A stretch of DNA of 60,514 nt from Phycisphaerales bacterium (GTDB taxonomy: Bacteria; Planctomycetota; Phycisphaerae; Phycisphaerales; UBA1924): assembly GCA_017642965.1 (NCBI GenBank), contig JAEPOJ010000023.1:1-60514 (forward strand), written 5' to 3'. Each line of letters starts with the position of its first letter. Position 1 is the stretch's first letter. This document shows positions 35,965 to 45,227 of this stretch, one piece after another. The notes under the pieces were generated by a model that was given only the letters and a program-made list of their open reading frames with translations, was not told where the DNA came from and did no database searches. The position numbers and the translations under genes were made by a program.

Positions 35965-37026
35965 GTGATCAAGTATCTCGGATCAAAGCGGCTGCTCGTT
36001 GAGCACATCGTCTCGGTGTGTGAGACCCTGCGCCCTCATTCGGGAACCGTGCTCGATCTGTTCTCGGGCACCTCACGCGTGGGCCACGCCCTGAAGAACG
36101 CGGGATTCGGGGTGATCGCCAACGATCACAACAGTTACGCCCACACCCTCGCCATGTGCTACATCCAGGCCGATGCCGCCAGGGTCGAGCGCGACGCGAC
36201 ACGGATCATCCACGATCTCAACGCGCTGCCGGGCCGTGACGGGCCGTTCACGGAGACCTATTGCAGGGCCGCACGCTACTTCACACCCGAGAACGGTGCT
36301 CGCATCGAGTCGATGCGTGAGCACATCGAGTCGCTCTGCCTCGAACCCGAGCTCCGCGCGGTGGTCCTCACCAGCCTGATCGAAGCTGCGGACCGGGTTG
36401 ATTCAACAACGGGCGTGCAGATGGCCTATCTCAAGTCATGGGCCCCGCGAGCGCTCAAGCCTATCGAGCTGCGACTCCCCAACATCCTCCCGCACCCCGA
36501 GGGCCAGCCCTGCAGAGCGTTCCAGCTGGATGCGCTCGAGGCCGCCCACGGGCTCAGCGCCGACATCGCCTACCTCGACCCGCCCTACAACCAGCACTCA
36601 TACCTCGGCAACTACCACGTCTGGGAAACACTCGTGCGCTGGGACGATCCGGAGACCTACGGCGTGGCGTGCAAGCGGATCGACTGCCGGGAACGCAAGA
36701 GCCACTTTAACTCCAAGGTCCGCATCGAGGACGCGCTGCGATCCGTGATCGACGCGATCGATGCCCGCACCCTGATCCTCTCCTTCAACGACGAGGGGTA
36801 CCTCGATCGCGATCAGATCGAGTCGATGCTCAGTCCGATCGGCCCGATCGCGATCATCGACCACGATCACCCGCGGTATGTGGGCTGCAAGATCGGCATT
36901 CACAACCAACGCGGCGAGAAGGTCGGGCGTGTCGGCAAGGTCCGCAATACCGAGCACTTCTTCATCGCCGGCGAGGGCGCGGAACTGTTCATACCCGAAA
37001 GCGAGACAATCAGCGTCGCGGGCTGA
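35965..37026 (+). CDS. D12-class N6-adenine DNA methyltransferase, solitary
   Basis: A 353-residue DNA methyltransferase. An N-terminal MIKYLGSKR block, SAM motif I LDLFSGTSRVGHALKNAGF (31-48), the FxGxG-equivalent, and the catalytic DPPY (205-208, AYLDPPYNQHSYLGNYHVWE) mark the D12 (Dam/DpnM-like alpha) class. The start is GTG 35965; a four-codon ATG minicistron (35954-35968) ends over it, and a TACAAT box lies at 35922-35927. No restriction endonuclease gene adjoins it, so it is probably an orphan regulatory or remnant methylase. The recognition sequence cannot be told from the protein; GATC is common for this class. Confidence 0.85.
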   Translation: MIKYLGSKRLLVEHIVSVCETLRPHSGTVLDLFSGTSRVGHALKNAGFGVIANDHNSYAHTLAMCYIQADAARVERDATRIIHDLNALPGRDGPFTETYCRAARYFTPENGARIESMREHIESLCLEPELRAVVLTSLIEAADRVDSTTGVQMAYLKSWAPRALKPIELRLPNILPHPEGQPCRAFQLDALEAAHGLSADIAYLDPPYNQHSYLGNYHVWETLVRWDDPETYGVACKRIDCRERKSHFNSKVRIEDALRSVIDAIDARTLILSFNDEGYLDRDQIESMLSPIGPIAIIDHDHPRYVGCKIGIHNQRGEKVGRVGKVRNTEHFFIAGEGAELFIPESETISVAG

Positions 37027-40000
37027 TCACCGGTTGGATTCGCCGCCGATCTCACGCCACTGCACCACTCTCACACGCTCGCTGCGTGGCACGAACGCGC
37101 TGGCAGGGATCACTTCCTCGAACTTGTCGCTCGGGCCCTGCCATGTCAGGAACAGCCCCGCATCGGAGTAGCCCTCCATAAACTCGACCACGAGCTCGTG
37201 CTCACCCGCCTCCAGCGTCACCTCGCCGCTCCTCCAGCGGAACGAGTGCCCGCTCGAATCGTCAACGATCGTGGAGCCATTGATCATCAGGCGTGCGTAC
37301 TGGTCAGAGCCAACACGGAACGTCCATGTCCCTGTTTCGGAGACGTTTAGCGTGCCCGTGATCCGCGTTGCGAAGTAGTCCGCGGGCACGCCGGACGTGA
37401 ACGCCGAGCGGGTCTTGTTCCAGCTCACCCGCGCCTCGGTCGTGAGCTTGATGGGCGATTCCCAGGCGAACGAGTCCATGGTGTAGCCGCGCGTATCGCC
37501 GAACCACTCCGTGGCCAGCGCCGCCTCGCCGTCGTCGAACACCGGGTCGGTCTCGTAGGCATCGAACGCGCTGGCCGGGATGATCTCTTCGAACGGGTCG
37601 TTGGGCCCCTGCCACGTGACGTGCAGGCCCGCGTCGGAGTAGCCCTCCCAGTAGCGCACCTCAAACTTGTGCTCCCCGGGCGTGAGACTGATCGTGCCCG
37701 AGCGCCAGCGGTACGAATGCCCGCTGGTATCCACCACCACCGGCTCATCGTCGATCAGCAGGATCGCGCTCTGGTCGCTCCCAAGGCGGAACGTCCACTC
37801 GCCGCCCTCTTCCTCGGGGATGATCAGGCGCGAGATCAGGCGGAGCCCGAAGTAATCCGTCGGGCCGTCCGTGAAAAACGCGCCACGGGTTTTCTGCCAG
37901 GACACGTTGTCCACGATCGAAGTGCTCGAATGCTCGGCATAGTCGATCTGGCCCGCGTTGCTCGCGTGACGCGCGTTGCTGGTCCAGTATGCACGCAGTC
38001 CGCCGCCGGTCGCCGTCGGGGTCTCGGTTTCCCGCAGCGACAGCGCCGTGCGGGGAACGATAATCTCCGCGGGCACCGTGGGCCCGGACCAGCTCAGATG
38101 CAGGCCCGCGTCGGAGTATCCCTCCCAGAACCGAACTTCGATGTCGTGCTTACCAGCGCCCAACTGGACCGTCCCGTGACGCCAGCGGTACGAGTGCCCG
38201 CTCGTGTCCACGACCACGGGCTCGCCGTCGATCAGCACCATCGCGGACTGGTCGCTGCCGAGCCCGAATCGCCACTCGCCGCTGGCCGGGATGTCGATCT
38301 GGCCGAGCACACGCAGCCCGAAGTAGTCGCTGGGTGTCTGATCGTCGAACGCGTCCTGCGTCTTGCGGTACGCGATGTTCTGGATCGTGGTCGCGTGATC
38401 GTGGCGATCCCAGTCGATCTGCCCCGCGTTGCTCGCGTGGCGTGCATCGGTTGTCCAGTAGGCGCGCACGCCCCCGCCCCCCGCGTCGTACGGGGTTTCG
38501 ATCTCACTGTGCGAGAAGGCATTCGCCGGGATCACCTCTTCAACACCGCCCGGGGGAGTCCAGCTCACCAGCAGGCCCGCATCGGAGTAGCCTTCCCAAT
38601 AACGCACCTCGAAAGGGTACAGCCCGGGCTCAAGCTCGATCGTGCCCGAGCGCCAGCGGAAGGAATGCCCGCTGAGATCATTGACGATCAGCTGACCGTC
38701 GATGAACAGCTGCGCGGACTGATCGCTGCCGAGCCCGAAGGTCCACTCGCCCTCGGAAGGGATCTGGATCAGCCCTTCGGCGCGAAGACCGAAGTAATCT
38801 GTCTGCGTCCCGCCCTGAGACGTCGAGACGCCCTCGTCGTTCGTGATCGTCGTGCCCGGGAACGCGTTCCGCGTCAGCTCCCACGCGATGTTGGACTCGA
38901 ACGTCATCCGGTCGTAGTTCTGCCAATCGATGTGGCCGGCATGCTGGGCGTGGCGTGCGTTGTCCACCCAATACACCCGCAGCCCCTCACCGCCGGCGTT
39001 GAGCACCGGGTCGACCTCGTTCTGGGACAGGGCGCTCGATGGGATGACTTCCTGGAAGTCATCGCCGGGCCCCTGCCACGTCACAACGAGCCCCGCGTCG
39101 GAGTAGCCCTCCCAGTACTGCACCTCGATATCGTGCAGCCCCGCCGTCAGTGACTTGCTGCCGTACCTCCATCGGAAGGAGTGCCCGCTCGCGTCGTTGA
39201 CGACCGCTACACCATCGATATAGATCCGCGCGGACTGGTCGCTGCCAAGCCCGAAGGTCCATGTGCCGGTCGTAGGGATGTCGATCTTGCCCAGGTACCG
39301 CTTCGCGAAGTAATCGCTGGGCCCACCGGCCTCGAAGCTCCCGGTCGTTTTGGGGTAATAGATGTTCTGCACCGTGTCGACGGAGTCGTGATCGCCCCAA
39401 TCGACCTGGCCCACGTTGCTCGCGTGGCGCGCACTGTCATGGTTGTACACACGCAGCCCGCCCGCCGAGCTCGGGTTCGTGGCCCCCACACCGGGGCGGA
39501 ACGCGCTGGGCGGGATGAGCGTCGCGTACGTCTCGCTGGGCGCCTTCCATGCCACCCCGAGCCCCGCGTCGGAGTAACCCTCCCAGTACCGCACCTCGAT
39601 CGTGTACTCACCCACGCCGAGCGTCTTGGTCCCCGACCGCCAGCGGTATGAGTGACCGTCGTCATCGACCACGACCGGATCGCCGTCGATGAACAGGATC
39701 GCCGACTGGTCGCTGCCGAGCTCGAACTGCCACTCCCCGGGCTCATCGATCTCGATCACGCCCATGAAGCGTGCCCCGAAGTAATCTGAGGGACCACCCA
39801 CGCGGAACGCGCCGCGGGTCTTGGGGTAGCTGATCTTCTGGACCGTCTCGACCAGATCCGCCTGGTTCCAGTCGATGTGGCCGACGTTGCTCGCGTGGCG
39901 GGCGTTGTCGAACCAATACGCCCAGAGCCCGTCGCCCGGGGACTCGAAGCTCGGCTCCTCCGCGGGCGAAGAGAACGCGCTCGCAGGGATGACCTCGCGC

Positions 40001-40512
40001 CCGTCGCTGCCCGGGCCGTCCCACTCGAGCACCAGCCCGGTATGACCGTAGCCCTGGAAGTAACGGACCTCGATGTCGTGCTCGCCGGCATCGAGGGTCA
40101 TGAAGCTGGTCCGCGTTCGGAAGGATTGCTGGTAGGGCTGCTCGATCAGCACCTCGCCGTCGATAATCAGCACGCTGCCGTCGTCGCTTCCGAGATAAAA
40201 GCTCCAGACGCCCGAACTCGGGATATCGATCTTGCCCACAAACCGGACACCGAAGTAGGTCTCTGGTCCACCCTCGTAGAACGCCTGCTCTGATGCTTTG
40301 GGCCAGTTGAGCTGATCGACCTGCACCAGCTCGTCATACGCCGCCCAGTCAACGTGACCGATGTGGTTCACGCCGCGCGTGTTGCTCACGAAGTATCCAC
40401 GCAGCCCGGGCGTAGAGCCGTCGCTGCTGAGCTCGGCCCCGGACGCCGCAGACGTTGATAGGGCGCAGAAAGCGAAAGCGAACATAGAAGCGATGCGTCG
40501 TGAGATACTCAT
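37027..40512 (-). CDS. Secreted protein with seven tandem PA14 domains
   Basis: An 1161-residue secreted protein. A signal peptide (MSISRRIASMFAFAFCALST, cleavage near 26) is followed by seven PA14-type units of about 157 residues, starting near 36, 195, 351, 510, 680, 835 and 990. Each carries the DYFG-R-G-I-I segment, a GSDQSA-LFIDG-PVV core, GHSYRWRSGT, EVRYWEGYSDAGL and closes with a VIPASAF linker. Repeat 1 is the most diverged (SDDGSVLIIDGEVL), and repeat 7 lacks the ARHASN opening. PA14 domains bind carbohydrates in many adhesins and glycosidases; no catalytic domain is attached here, so a surface adhesin or scaffold is the likely role. Its stop shares TGATCA with the methylase gene. 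Confidence 0.85.
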   Translation of the reverse strand: MSISRRIASMFAFAFCALSTSAASGAELSSDGSTPGLRGYFVSNTRGVNHIGHVDWAAYDELVQVDQLNWPKASEQAFYEGGPETYFGVRFVGKIDIPSSGVWSFYLGSDDGSVLIIDGEVLIEQPYQQSFRTRTSFMTLDAGEHDIEVRYFQGYGHTGLVLEWDGPGSDGREVIPASAFSSPAEEPSFESPGDGLWAYWFDNARHASNVGHIDWNQADLVETVQKISYPKTRGAFRVGGPSDYFGARFMGVIEIDEPGEWQFELGSDQSAILFIDGDPVVVDDDGHSYRWRSGTKTLGVGEYTIEVRYWEGYSDAGLGVAWKAPSETYATLIPPSAFRPGVGATNPSSAGGLRVYNHDSARHASNVGQVDWGDHDSVDTVQNIYYPKTTGSFEAGGPSDYFAKRYLGKIDIPTTGTWTFGLGSDQSARIYIDGVAVVNDASGHSFRWRYGSKSLTAGLHDIEVQYWEGYSDAGLVVTWQGPGDDFQEVIPSSALSQNEVDPVLNAGGEGLRVYWVDNARHAQHAGHIDWQNYDRMTFESNIAWELTRNAFPGTTITNDEGVSTSQGGTQTDYFGLRAEGLIQIPSEGEWTFGLGSDQSAQLFIDGQLIVNDLSGHSFRWRSGTIELEPGLYPFEVRYWEGYSDAGLLVSWTPPGGVEEVIPANAFSHSEIETPYDAGGGGVRAYWTTDARHASNAGQIDWDRHDHATTIQNIAYRKTQDAFDDQTPSDYFGLRVLGQIDIPASGEWRFGLGSDQSAMVLIDGEPVVVDTSGHSYRWRHGTVQLGAGKHDIEVRFWEGYSDAGLHLSWSGPTVPAEIIVPRTALSLRETETPTATGGGLRAYWTSNARHASNAGQIDYAEHSSTSIVDNVSWQKTRGAFFTDGPTDYFGLRLISRLIIPEEEGGEWTFRLGSDQSAILLIDDEPVVVDTSGHSYRWRSGTISLTPGEHKFEVRYWEGYSDAGLHVTWQGPNDPFEEIIPASAFDAYETDPVFDDGEAALATEWFGDTRGYTMDSFAWESPIKLTTEARVSWNKTRSAFTSGVPADYFATRITGTLNVSETGTWTFRVGSDQYARLMINGSTIVDDSSGHSFRWRSGEVTLEAGEHELVVEFMEGYSDAGLFLTWQGPSDKFEEVIPASAFVPRSERVRVVQWREIGGESNR

Positions 40513-40657
40513 GCATCGGACATCGCCCGGACACCGCCACGGGTTGACCCGACCAGCGGATCCCCCGAACGCTGAGGTCCAGCAGTTCGGTCTGGGGATA
40601 CTGGGAAACCCGATGGCTCAAGTCCCGGTCCGAGAACCAGCGCCGGGGCGTGCCCAA

Positions 40658-42155
40658 CTACGCGCCAAAGCCCAGCAGCACATCCGCGCCCAGCCAGACC
40701 AGCAGTGAGATGACCACGATCGCGATGAGGTTCAGACCCAGACCGACAAGGGCCATCTGACGGATCGTGATCCGCCCGGTCGAGAAGACGATCGCGTTGG
40801 GTGGTGTCGCGACGGGGAGCATGAACGCGCACGACGCGGACACCGCCGCCACCACGACGAGCTTGGCCGCCGAGATCTCCATGCTCTCCGCCGCCGCCGA
40901 GAGCACCGGGAGCATCGTGCTCGTGGTCAGAGGTGATCTCGGTGAGGAACACGATCAGCGTGCTCGTGCCGGCAAGCAGCCCCAACTCGCCCGGATCCCC
41001 GAGCTGAGCGATCCGCTCCCCGATCCACGTGTCGAACCCGGTTCCGGTCACGCCCTGCGCCAGGGCCAGGCCGCCGCCGAACAGGATCAGGATCCCCCAC
41101 TGGATCTTTTCCGCCTGATCCCAGCTCAGCACCCGCTTGGTCCGTGCCCGGTCGACCGGGACCGCGAACATCAGCAGCGCGCCGAAGATCGCGATGGCGC
41201 CATCATCGACCGCCGCCAGCCCGAGCCGCGACTCGATCCACCCGTGCGTCACCCAGAGCAGCGCCGTCAGCGAGAAGATCGACAACGCCAGGATCTCCCC
41301 GGACCCCATCGATCCGAGGTCCGCGAGTCGCTCACGGATATGCGCCTTACCGCCCGGGATCGTTCGGATCCGCACGCGCATCGCGACAAACACGAGGTAG
41401 GCCCACGCTGCCGGGAGCAGCACCGCGCTCAGCGGCACCCCCATCCCCAGCCACCGCGCGTAGGTCATCTCGATGTCCATCTCGTTGCGCATAAACCCGG
41501 CCATAAACCCGTTCGGGGGCGTGCCCATGATCGTCGCGATCCCGCCGATCGAGCAGCCGTACGCGAGCGCGAGCAGCAGGCAAGTATGGAACCGCCCCGT
41601 GCTCTCCGGATCCGCGTCTTCGACCGCTCGGCCATCTCCGCCCTCACCCGACGCGAGCAGCCCGATCGAGCCGACGATCGGCAGCATCATCATCGCCGTC
41701 GCGGTGTTGCTGACAAACGCGCTGAGCAGCGCGGCCGCGAGCATCACGCCCGCCACGATCCGCCTGGGGCTCGTGCCCACCAGCAGGATGATCCACAACG
41801 CCAAGCGCCGGTGCGCACCCCACCGCTCAAGCCCCTTGCCCATCATTAGCCCACCCATGAACAGGAAGATCAGCGGGTGCCCGTACTGCGCACCCGTCTC
41901 GGTGATGCCCAGGATGCCCAGCACCGGGAAGCTCACAATCGGCACGAGCGCCGTCGCCGCGAGCGGGATCGCCTCGGTCACCCACCATGTTGCCATCAGC
42001 GTGGCAACCCCCGCGAGGCGGCGCCCGTCCTCGCCAAGCTCCGGAAAACGCGCGAGATAGAGGTACATCCCGATCGCCAGCACCGGCCCCGCGATCAGCC
42101 CGATATCGTGGATCAACGATTCACTGAGCCGGATCCCGCGGGTGTCCTCGTTCAT
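40658..42155 (-). pseudogene. SLC13/DASS-type Na+:anion symporter, frameshifted
   Basis: An inner-membrane Na+-coupled dicarboxylate/sulfate symporter of about 498 residues if repaired. The first SNT motif is intact (FVSNTATAMMMLPIVGSIGL), with IATIMGTPPNGFMAGF nearby. The frame breaks at about 40928: after FLTEITS the reading must shift to give TTSTMLPVLSAAAESMEIS and the normal end (FMLPVATPPNAIVFSTGRIT to FGA, stop TAG at 40658). The lesion falls exactly in the second SNT motif, where the Asn codon should be. Unshifted, the frame runs on to 40509 with nonsense protein. It is either a real inactivation or a sequencing/assembly error. It lies three bases after the Hsp70 gene's end, on the same strand. 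Confidence 0.8.
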
Positions 42156-42158
42156 GGA

Positions 42159-44099
42159 TCAGCCCCTTTGGCGCTCATCGTCCTTGAGCGACTGCGCGAT
42201 CCCGATCTCCTGGAGGCGGACGCTCGCGCGATCGAGCGCGTCCTTCGCGCTGTAGAACGCGTTGGGATCCACGCTCGTCCAGTCGTCCTCGCCCTTGGTG
42301 ACAAACGATCGGAGCTCGTCGAGCGCTTTGGACAGCGTCGAGTGCTCATCGGGTTCGAGCAGATCGCCGAACTTCTCGAACCGCTCGCTGATCCACTTGA
42401 TGTCGAGCTTGGAGTTCGTGATCAGGTCCACCACGCGGTGCCGGTTCATATCTTCCTTCGCGTGCGTGAAGCTCTCCTGCTCGATCCGGTCCACCTCGTC
42501 GCGCGACAACCCGTGGTTGGGCACGATCTGGATCTGCGCCCGCTTGCCCGAGCGCTCCTCAATCGCCGACACGCTGAGCACGCCGTTCGCGTCGATCAGG
42601 AACTCCACGACGAGCTTGGGCACCCCCGCGGGCATCGGCGGGATGCCGCGCAGGTCGAACACGCCCAGCGATCGGCAGTCCTCGACCATCTCCCGCTCGC
42701 CCTGCACGACGTTGATCTTGACGTTGACCTGCCCATCCACGCTCGTGCTGAACCGCTCGACGGCCCGCGCGGGAACACTCGAGTTCCGCATGATGAGCTT
42801 GGCCATCGCGCCCCCCGCCGTCTCAATGCCCAGCGACAACGGGATGACATCCACGAGCAATGACGACGAGCCCTCACCGCGCTGAGCGCCAGCGATGATC
42901 GATGCCTGCATCGCCGCCCCCATCGCGACGACCCGGTCCGGGTCCAGCGCGGTATACGGCTCAACCCCGAAGAACGCCCCTACACGCCCGCGCACCATCG
43001 GGATCCGCGTGCTGCCCCCCACCATCACGACCGAATCGATTTCGACGGTTTCGTTCCCGTTTGCTTTCTTCGCGTCACGGATCGCGCGGGTGCACGCATC
43101 GAGCGAGCGCTGCACCCAATCGGCGATCATCGACTCAAACTCGTCGCGTGTGATCGTGCGTGCGTAGGACTTGCCGTTGCCCAGATCGATCGCGACCTGC
43201 GCCGCGTCGTCTTCGCTGAGCTTGTGCTTGACCGCCCGGGCGAAGCCGACCAGCGCACGCCGTGTGGAGGCGTCGAAGCTGTCCATCGGCTGGGCCTCGT
43301 CCAGTCCCAACTGCTTCGCGATCTCGCCCGTGAATAGTTTGACGAGTATGTGATCGACATCGTCGCCGCCCAGATGGGTATCGCCCGCGGTGGACAAGAC
43401 CTGGAAGAAGTCCGTCTCACCCTCCGCTTCGCCGGGCACCAATCGCAGGATCGAGATATCGAAGGTCCCGCCACCGAGGTCGTAGACCGCGATCGTCTGG
43501 GATTGGCCCACGCCGCGCGTCCCGATCCCGTACGCGAGCGCTGCCGCGGTGGGCTCGTTGACGATCCGCACGACCTCCAAGCCCGCGAGCCGCCCTGCAT
43601 CGCGGGTCGCCTGGCGTTGCGCGTCGTCAAAGTACGCAGGGACCGTGACCACGGCCTTCTCCACCGTTTGCCCCAGCGCGGATTCTGCCCGCTGCTTGAG
43701 CTCACGCAGGATCATCGCGCTGATTTCCTGCGGCGAGTACACCTTTGCGCCCGCATCCGTCTCGATCCGGACCCGCGCGGTGTCGTGCTCGCCCTCGATG
43801 ACGGCGTACCCGAGATAGGCCGCGTCCGCCTGCGCGTCCCTGAGCGAGCGTCCCATCAGGCGTTTGACGGAGTTGATGGTCCGATCGGGCATCTCCACGA
43901 TCCGATCCGCCGCGGCCTGACCCACGACGAACGATCCGTCCCGCTCCACGCGGACCACCGAGGGCATGACCTGCGCTGATTCGTCGCCAAGCACGCGCGG
44001 GCCGGAGGCGTCCGCGATGGCAACCAGGGAGTTCGTCGTCCCGAGGTCGATGCCGACGATGAGGTCACTTGGGGCTGACTGGGGATCGTTCGTAACCAT
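42159..44099 (-). CDS. Hsp70 family chaperone (DnaK/HscA-like paralogue)
   Basis: A 646-residue Hsp70. The ATPase domain shows [14 protein letters not shown] (phosphate 1), [36 protein letters not shown] (phosphate 2) and [14 protein letters not shown]; the substrate domain follows from about 390 ([15 protein letters not shown]). The C-terminal lid (510-646) is helical and lacks the EEVD-like or acidic GGxP tail of canonical DnaK, resembling HscA-type paralogues. I start at ATG 44099 ([12 protein letters not shown]), which clears the upstream gene. No dnaJ, grpE or iscS-type genes adjoin it, so its partner is unknown. Confidence 0.88.
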   Translation of the reverse strand: MVTNDPQSAPSDLIVGIDLGTTNSLVAIADASGPRVLGDESAQVMPSVVRVERDGSFVVGQAAADRIVEMPDRTINSVKRLMGRSLRDAQADAAYLGYAVIEGEHDTARVRIETDAGAKVYSPQEISAMILRELKQRAESALGQTVEKAVVTVPAYFDDAQRQATRDAGRLAGLEVVRIVNEPTAAALAYGIGTRGVGQSQTIAVYDLGGGTFDISILRLVPGEAEGETDFFQVLSTAGDTHLGGDDVDHILVKLFTGEIAKQLGLDEAQPMDSFDASTRRALVGFARAVKHKLSEDDAAQVAIDLGNGKSYARTITRDEFESMIADWVQRSLDACTRAIRDAKKANGNETVEIDSVVMVGGSTRIPMVRGRVGAFFGVEPYTALDPDRVVAMGAAMQASIIAGAQRGEGSSSLLVDVIPLSLGIETAGGAMAKLIMRNSSVPARAVERFSTSVDGQVNVKINVVQGEREMVEDCRSLGVFDLRGIPPMPAGVPKLVVEFLIDANGVLSVSAIEERSGKRAQIQIVPNHGLSRDEVDRIEQESFTHAKEDMNRHRVVDLITNSKLDIKWISERFEKFGDLLEPDEHSTLSKALDELRSFVTKGEDDWTSVDPNAFYSAKDALDRASVRLQEIGIAQSLKDDERQRG

Positions 44100-44112
44100 A
44101 TTCAAGGGTAGG

Positions 44113-44682
44113 TCACGGATCTGAATCCGCCGAGAGATAGGAGGACAATGCGCCCGCATCTGCGATCAGATGATCGATCATGTCGTCGGGGCCCTCATAG
44201 ACACGGATATAGACCATCTCATCAGATTCCTCAAAGCCCCAAGCGATTCCCAGCTGAGAATCGACTTCTCGTACCGCTCGTTGCTCATTGAATCGGATCA
44301 TCAACTCACGCCTGTTACTGGTGATTCCGATCCACATTGGTCGCGTTGATTCGACAATGCGCAGGTGACGAGGCTGCTTTGCACCGTCCAGCGGACGAAA
44401 CACGGGATGACCAATCTCTGTGCGATCCGGCTGGAACGCCCCCTCCTCGTAGGCTTGCAGATCGCACCCCGTCACCATGAGCGTCATTCGATAAAACCAT
44501 CCAGAATCAATATCGATCAGGAACTCGCACATCCGTTTTCGCTCGTTGAGCGTTCGCCAGCAGAACATCTCGGTTGCATCGAACCGGCTCTCAATCATCA
44601 CGGGCACATGCACATCCGAGTCGATCTTGAGTTCGATCTTCTCTGCGATGGATTCAAGCACAGGCCTCAATCGACCACCCAC
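44113..44682 (-). CDS. Hypothetical protein
   Basis: A 189-residue protein without recognisable domains, signal peptide or membrane segments. It is rich in alternating strands ([20 protein letters not shown], then [20 protein letters not shown] and [18 protein letters not shown]). The start is GTG 44682, overlapping the upstream lipoprotein gene by 16 bases, or GTG 44661 just after a GAGG; no ATG is available near the 5' end. It lies 13 bases before the Hsp70 start and is probably co-transcribed with it. Confidence 0.6.
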   Translation of the reverse strand: MGGRLRPVLESIAEKIELKIDSDVHVPVMIESRFDATEMFCWRTLNERKRMCEFLIDIDSGWFYRMTLMVTGCDLQAYEEGAFQPDRTEIGHPVFRPLDGAKQPRHLRIVESTRPMWIGITSNRRELMIRFNEQRAVREVDSQLGIAWGFEESDEMVYIRVYEGPDDMIDHLIADAGALSSYLSADSDP

Positions 44683-45170
44683 GCCAGCGACGCGAACTCA
44701 CGTGTCAGCGAACGCATCGCTTGGGTGTCCATGCCCGTGCTCCACGCGCTGAATGTCACATCCGAGCGCACCTCCAGCAGATACCCGCGGTTCGATCCCA
44801 TTTCCGCGTGGAACTGCTCGGGTGCTTGAACGGAGCGCCAATCATCGCCTTCCAGATCCATCGACCGCACCCGATCCCAGATCGCGTCCATGGTCGAACC
44901 GTCCACTTTTCGCGTGATCGGCGGATAAGTCAGCCCGTCCGAACCCTCCCCGAACGACGCGCGGAGGGTCCCGTCGGGCTCGATGATGTACCGCGCCGAT
45001 CGCATCTCGATTGAATCCGCGTCCGGGTCGCCGAACACCACCACCCCGAGGGTGAAGTCGCTCGGGCGTTGCTCGGGGAATGCGATCGGGTCGCGCTGGT
45101 TCGTCGTGGAGCAGGACGCGAGAACCGCCCCAATCACCATCAACACGCAGATTCGGATCATGTGCATCAT
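44667..45170 (-). CDS. Hypothetical lipoprotein
   Basis: A 167-residue lipoprotein: a hydrophobic leader (MIRICVLMVIGAVLASC) ends in a clear lipobox LASC (Cys20 counting from 45170). The mature part has no domain I recognise; ARYIIEPDGTLRASFGEG and MDAIWDRVRSMDL are its most ordered-looking stretches. Three ATGs open the gene (45170, 45167, 45161). A TATAGA box at 45170-45175 lies eight bases before the third, which fits a leaderless start at 45161. It is divergent from pheT over a 57-base gap. Confidence 0.7.
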   Translation of the reverse strand: MMHMIRICVLMVIGAVLASCSTTNQRDPIAFPEQRPSDFTLGVVVFGDPDADSIEMRSARYIIEPDGTLRASFGEGSDGLTYPPITRKVDGSTMDAIWDRVRSMDLEGDDWRSVQAPEQFHAEMGSNRGYLLEVRSDVTFSAWSTGMDTQAMRSLTREFASLAWVVD

Positions 45171-45210
45171 CTATAGAGTCTATCAGGCGACGCACTTACG
45201 GGCAGCACCC

Positions 45211-45219
45211 TGCTATCCT
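45211..45219 (+). promoter_or_regulatory. Extended -10 promoter of pheT
   Basis: TGCTATCCT is an extended -10 element ending eight bases before the pheT ATG (45228). As with radA, no ribosome site intervenes, so a leaderless pheT mRNA is likely. Confidence 0.55.
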
Positions 45220-45227
45220 TTGCTCCC

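Noticed and set aside
37621..39153. A 510-codon open frame with apparent repeats on the plus strand
   Set aside because: The repetition merely reflects the PA14 repeats on the other strand.
40509..40657. C-terminal extension of the SLC13 frame
   Set aside because: After the frameshift the reading gives a Gly/Arg/His-rich nonsense tail; the genuine end is in the other frame, stopping at 40658.
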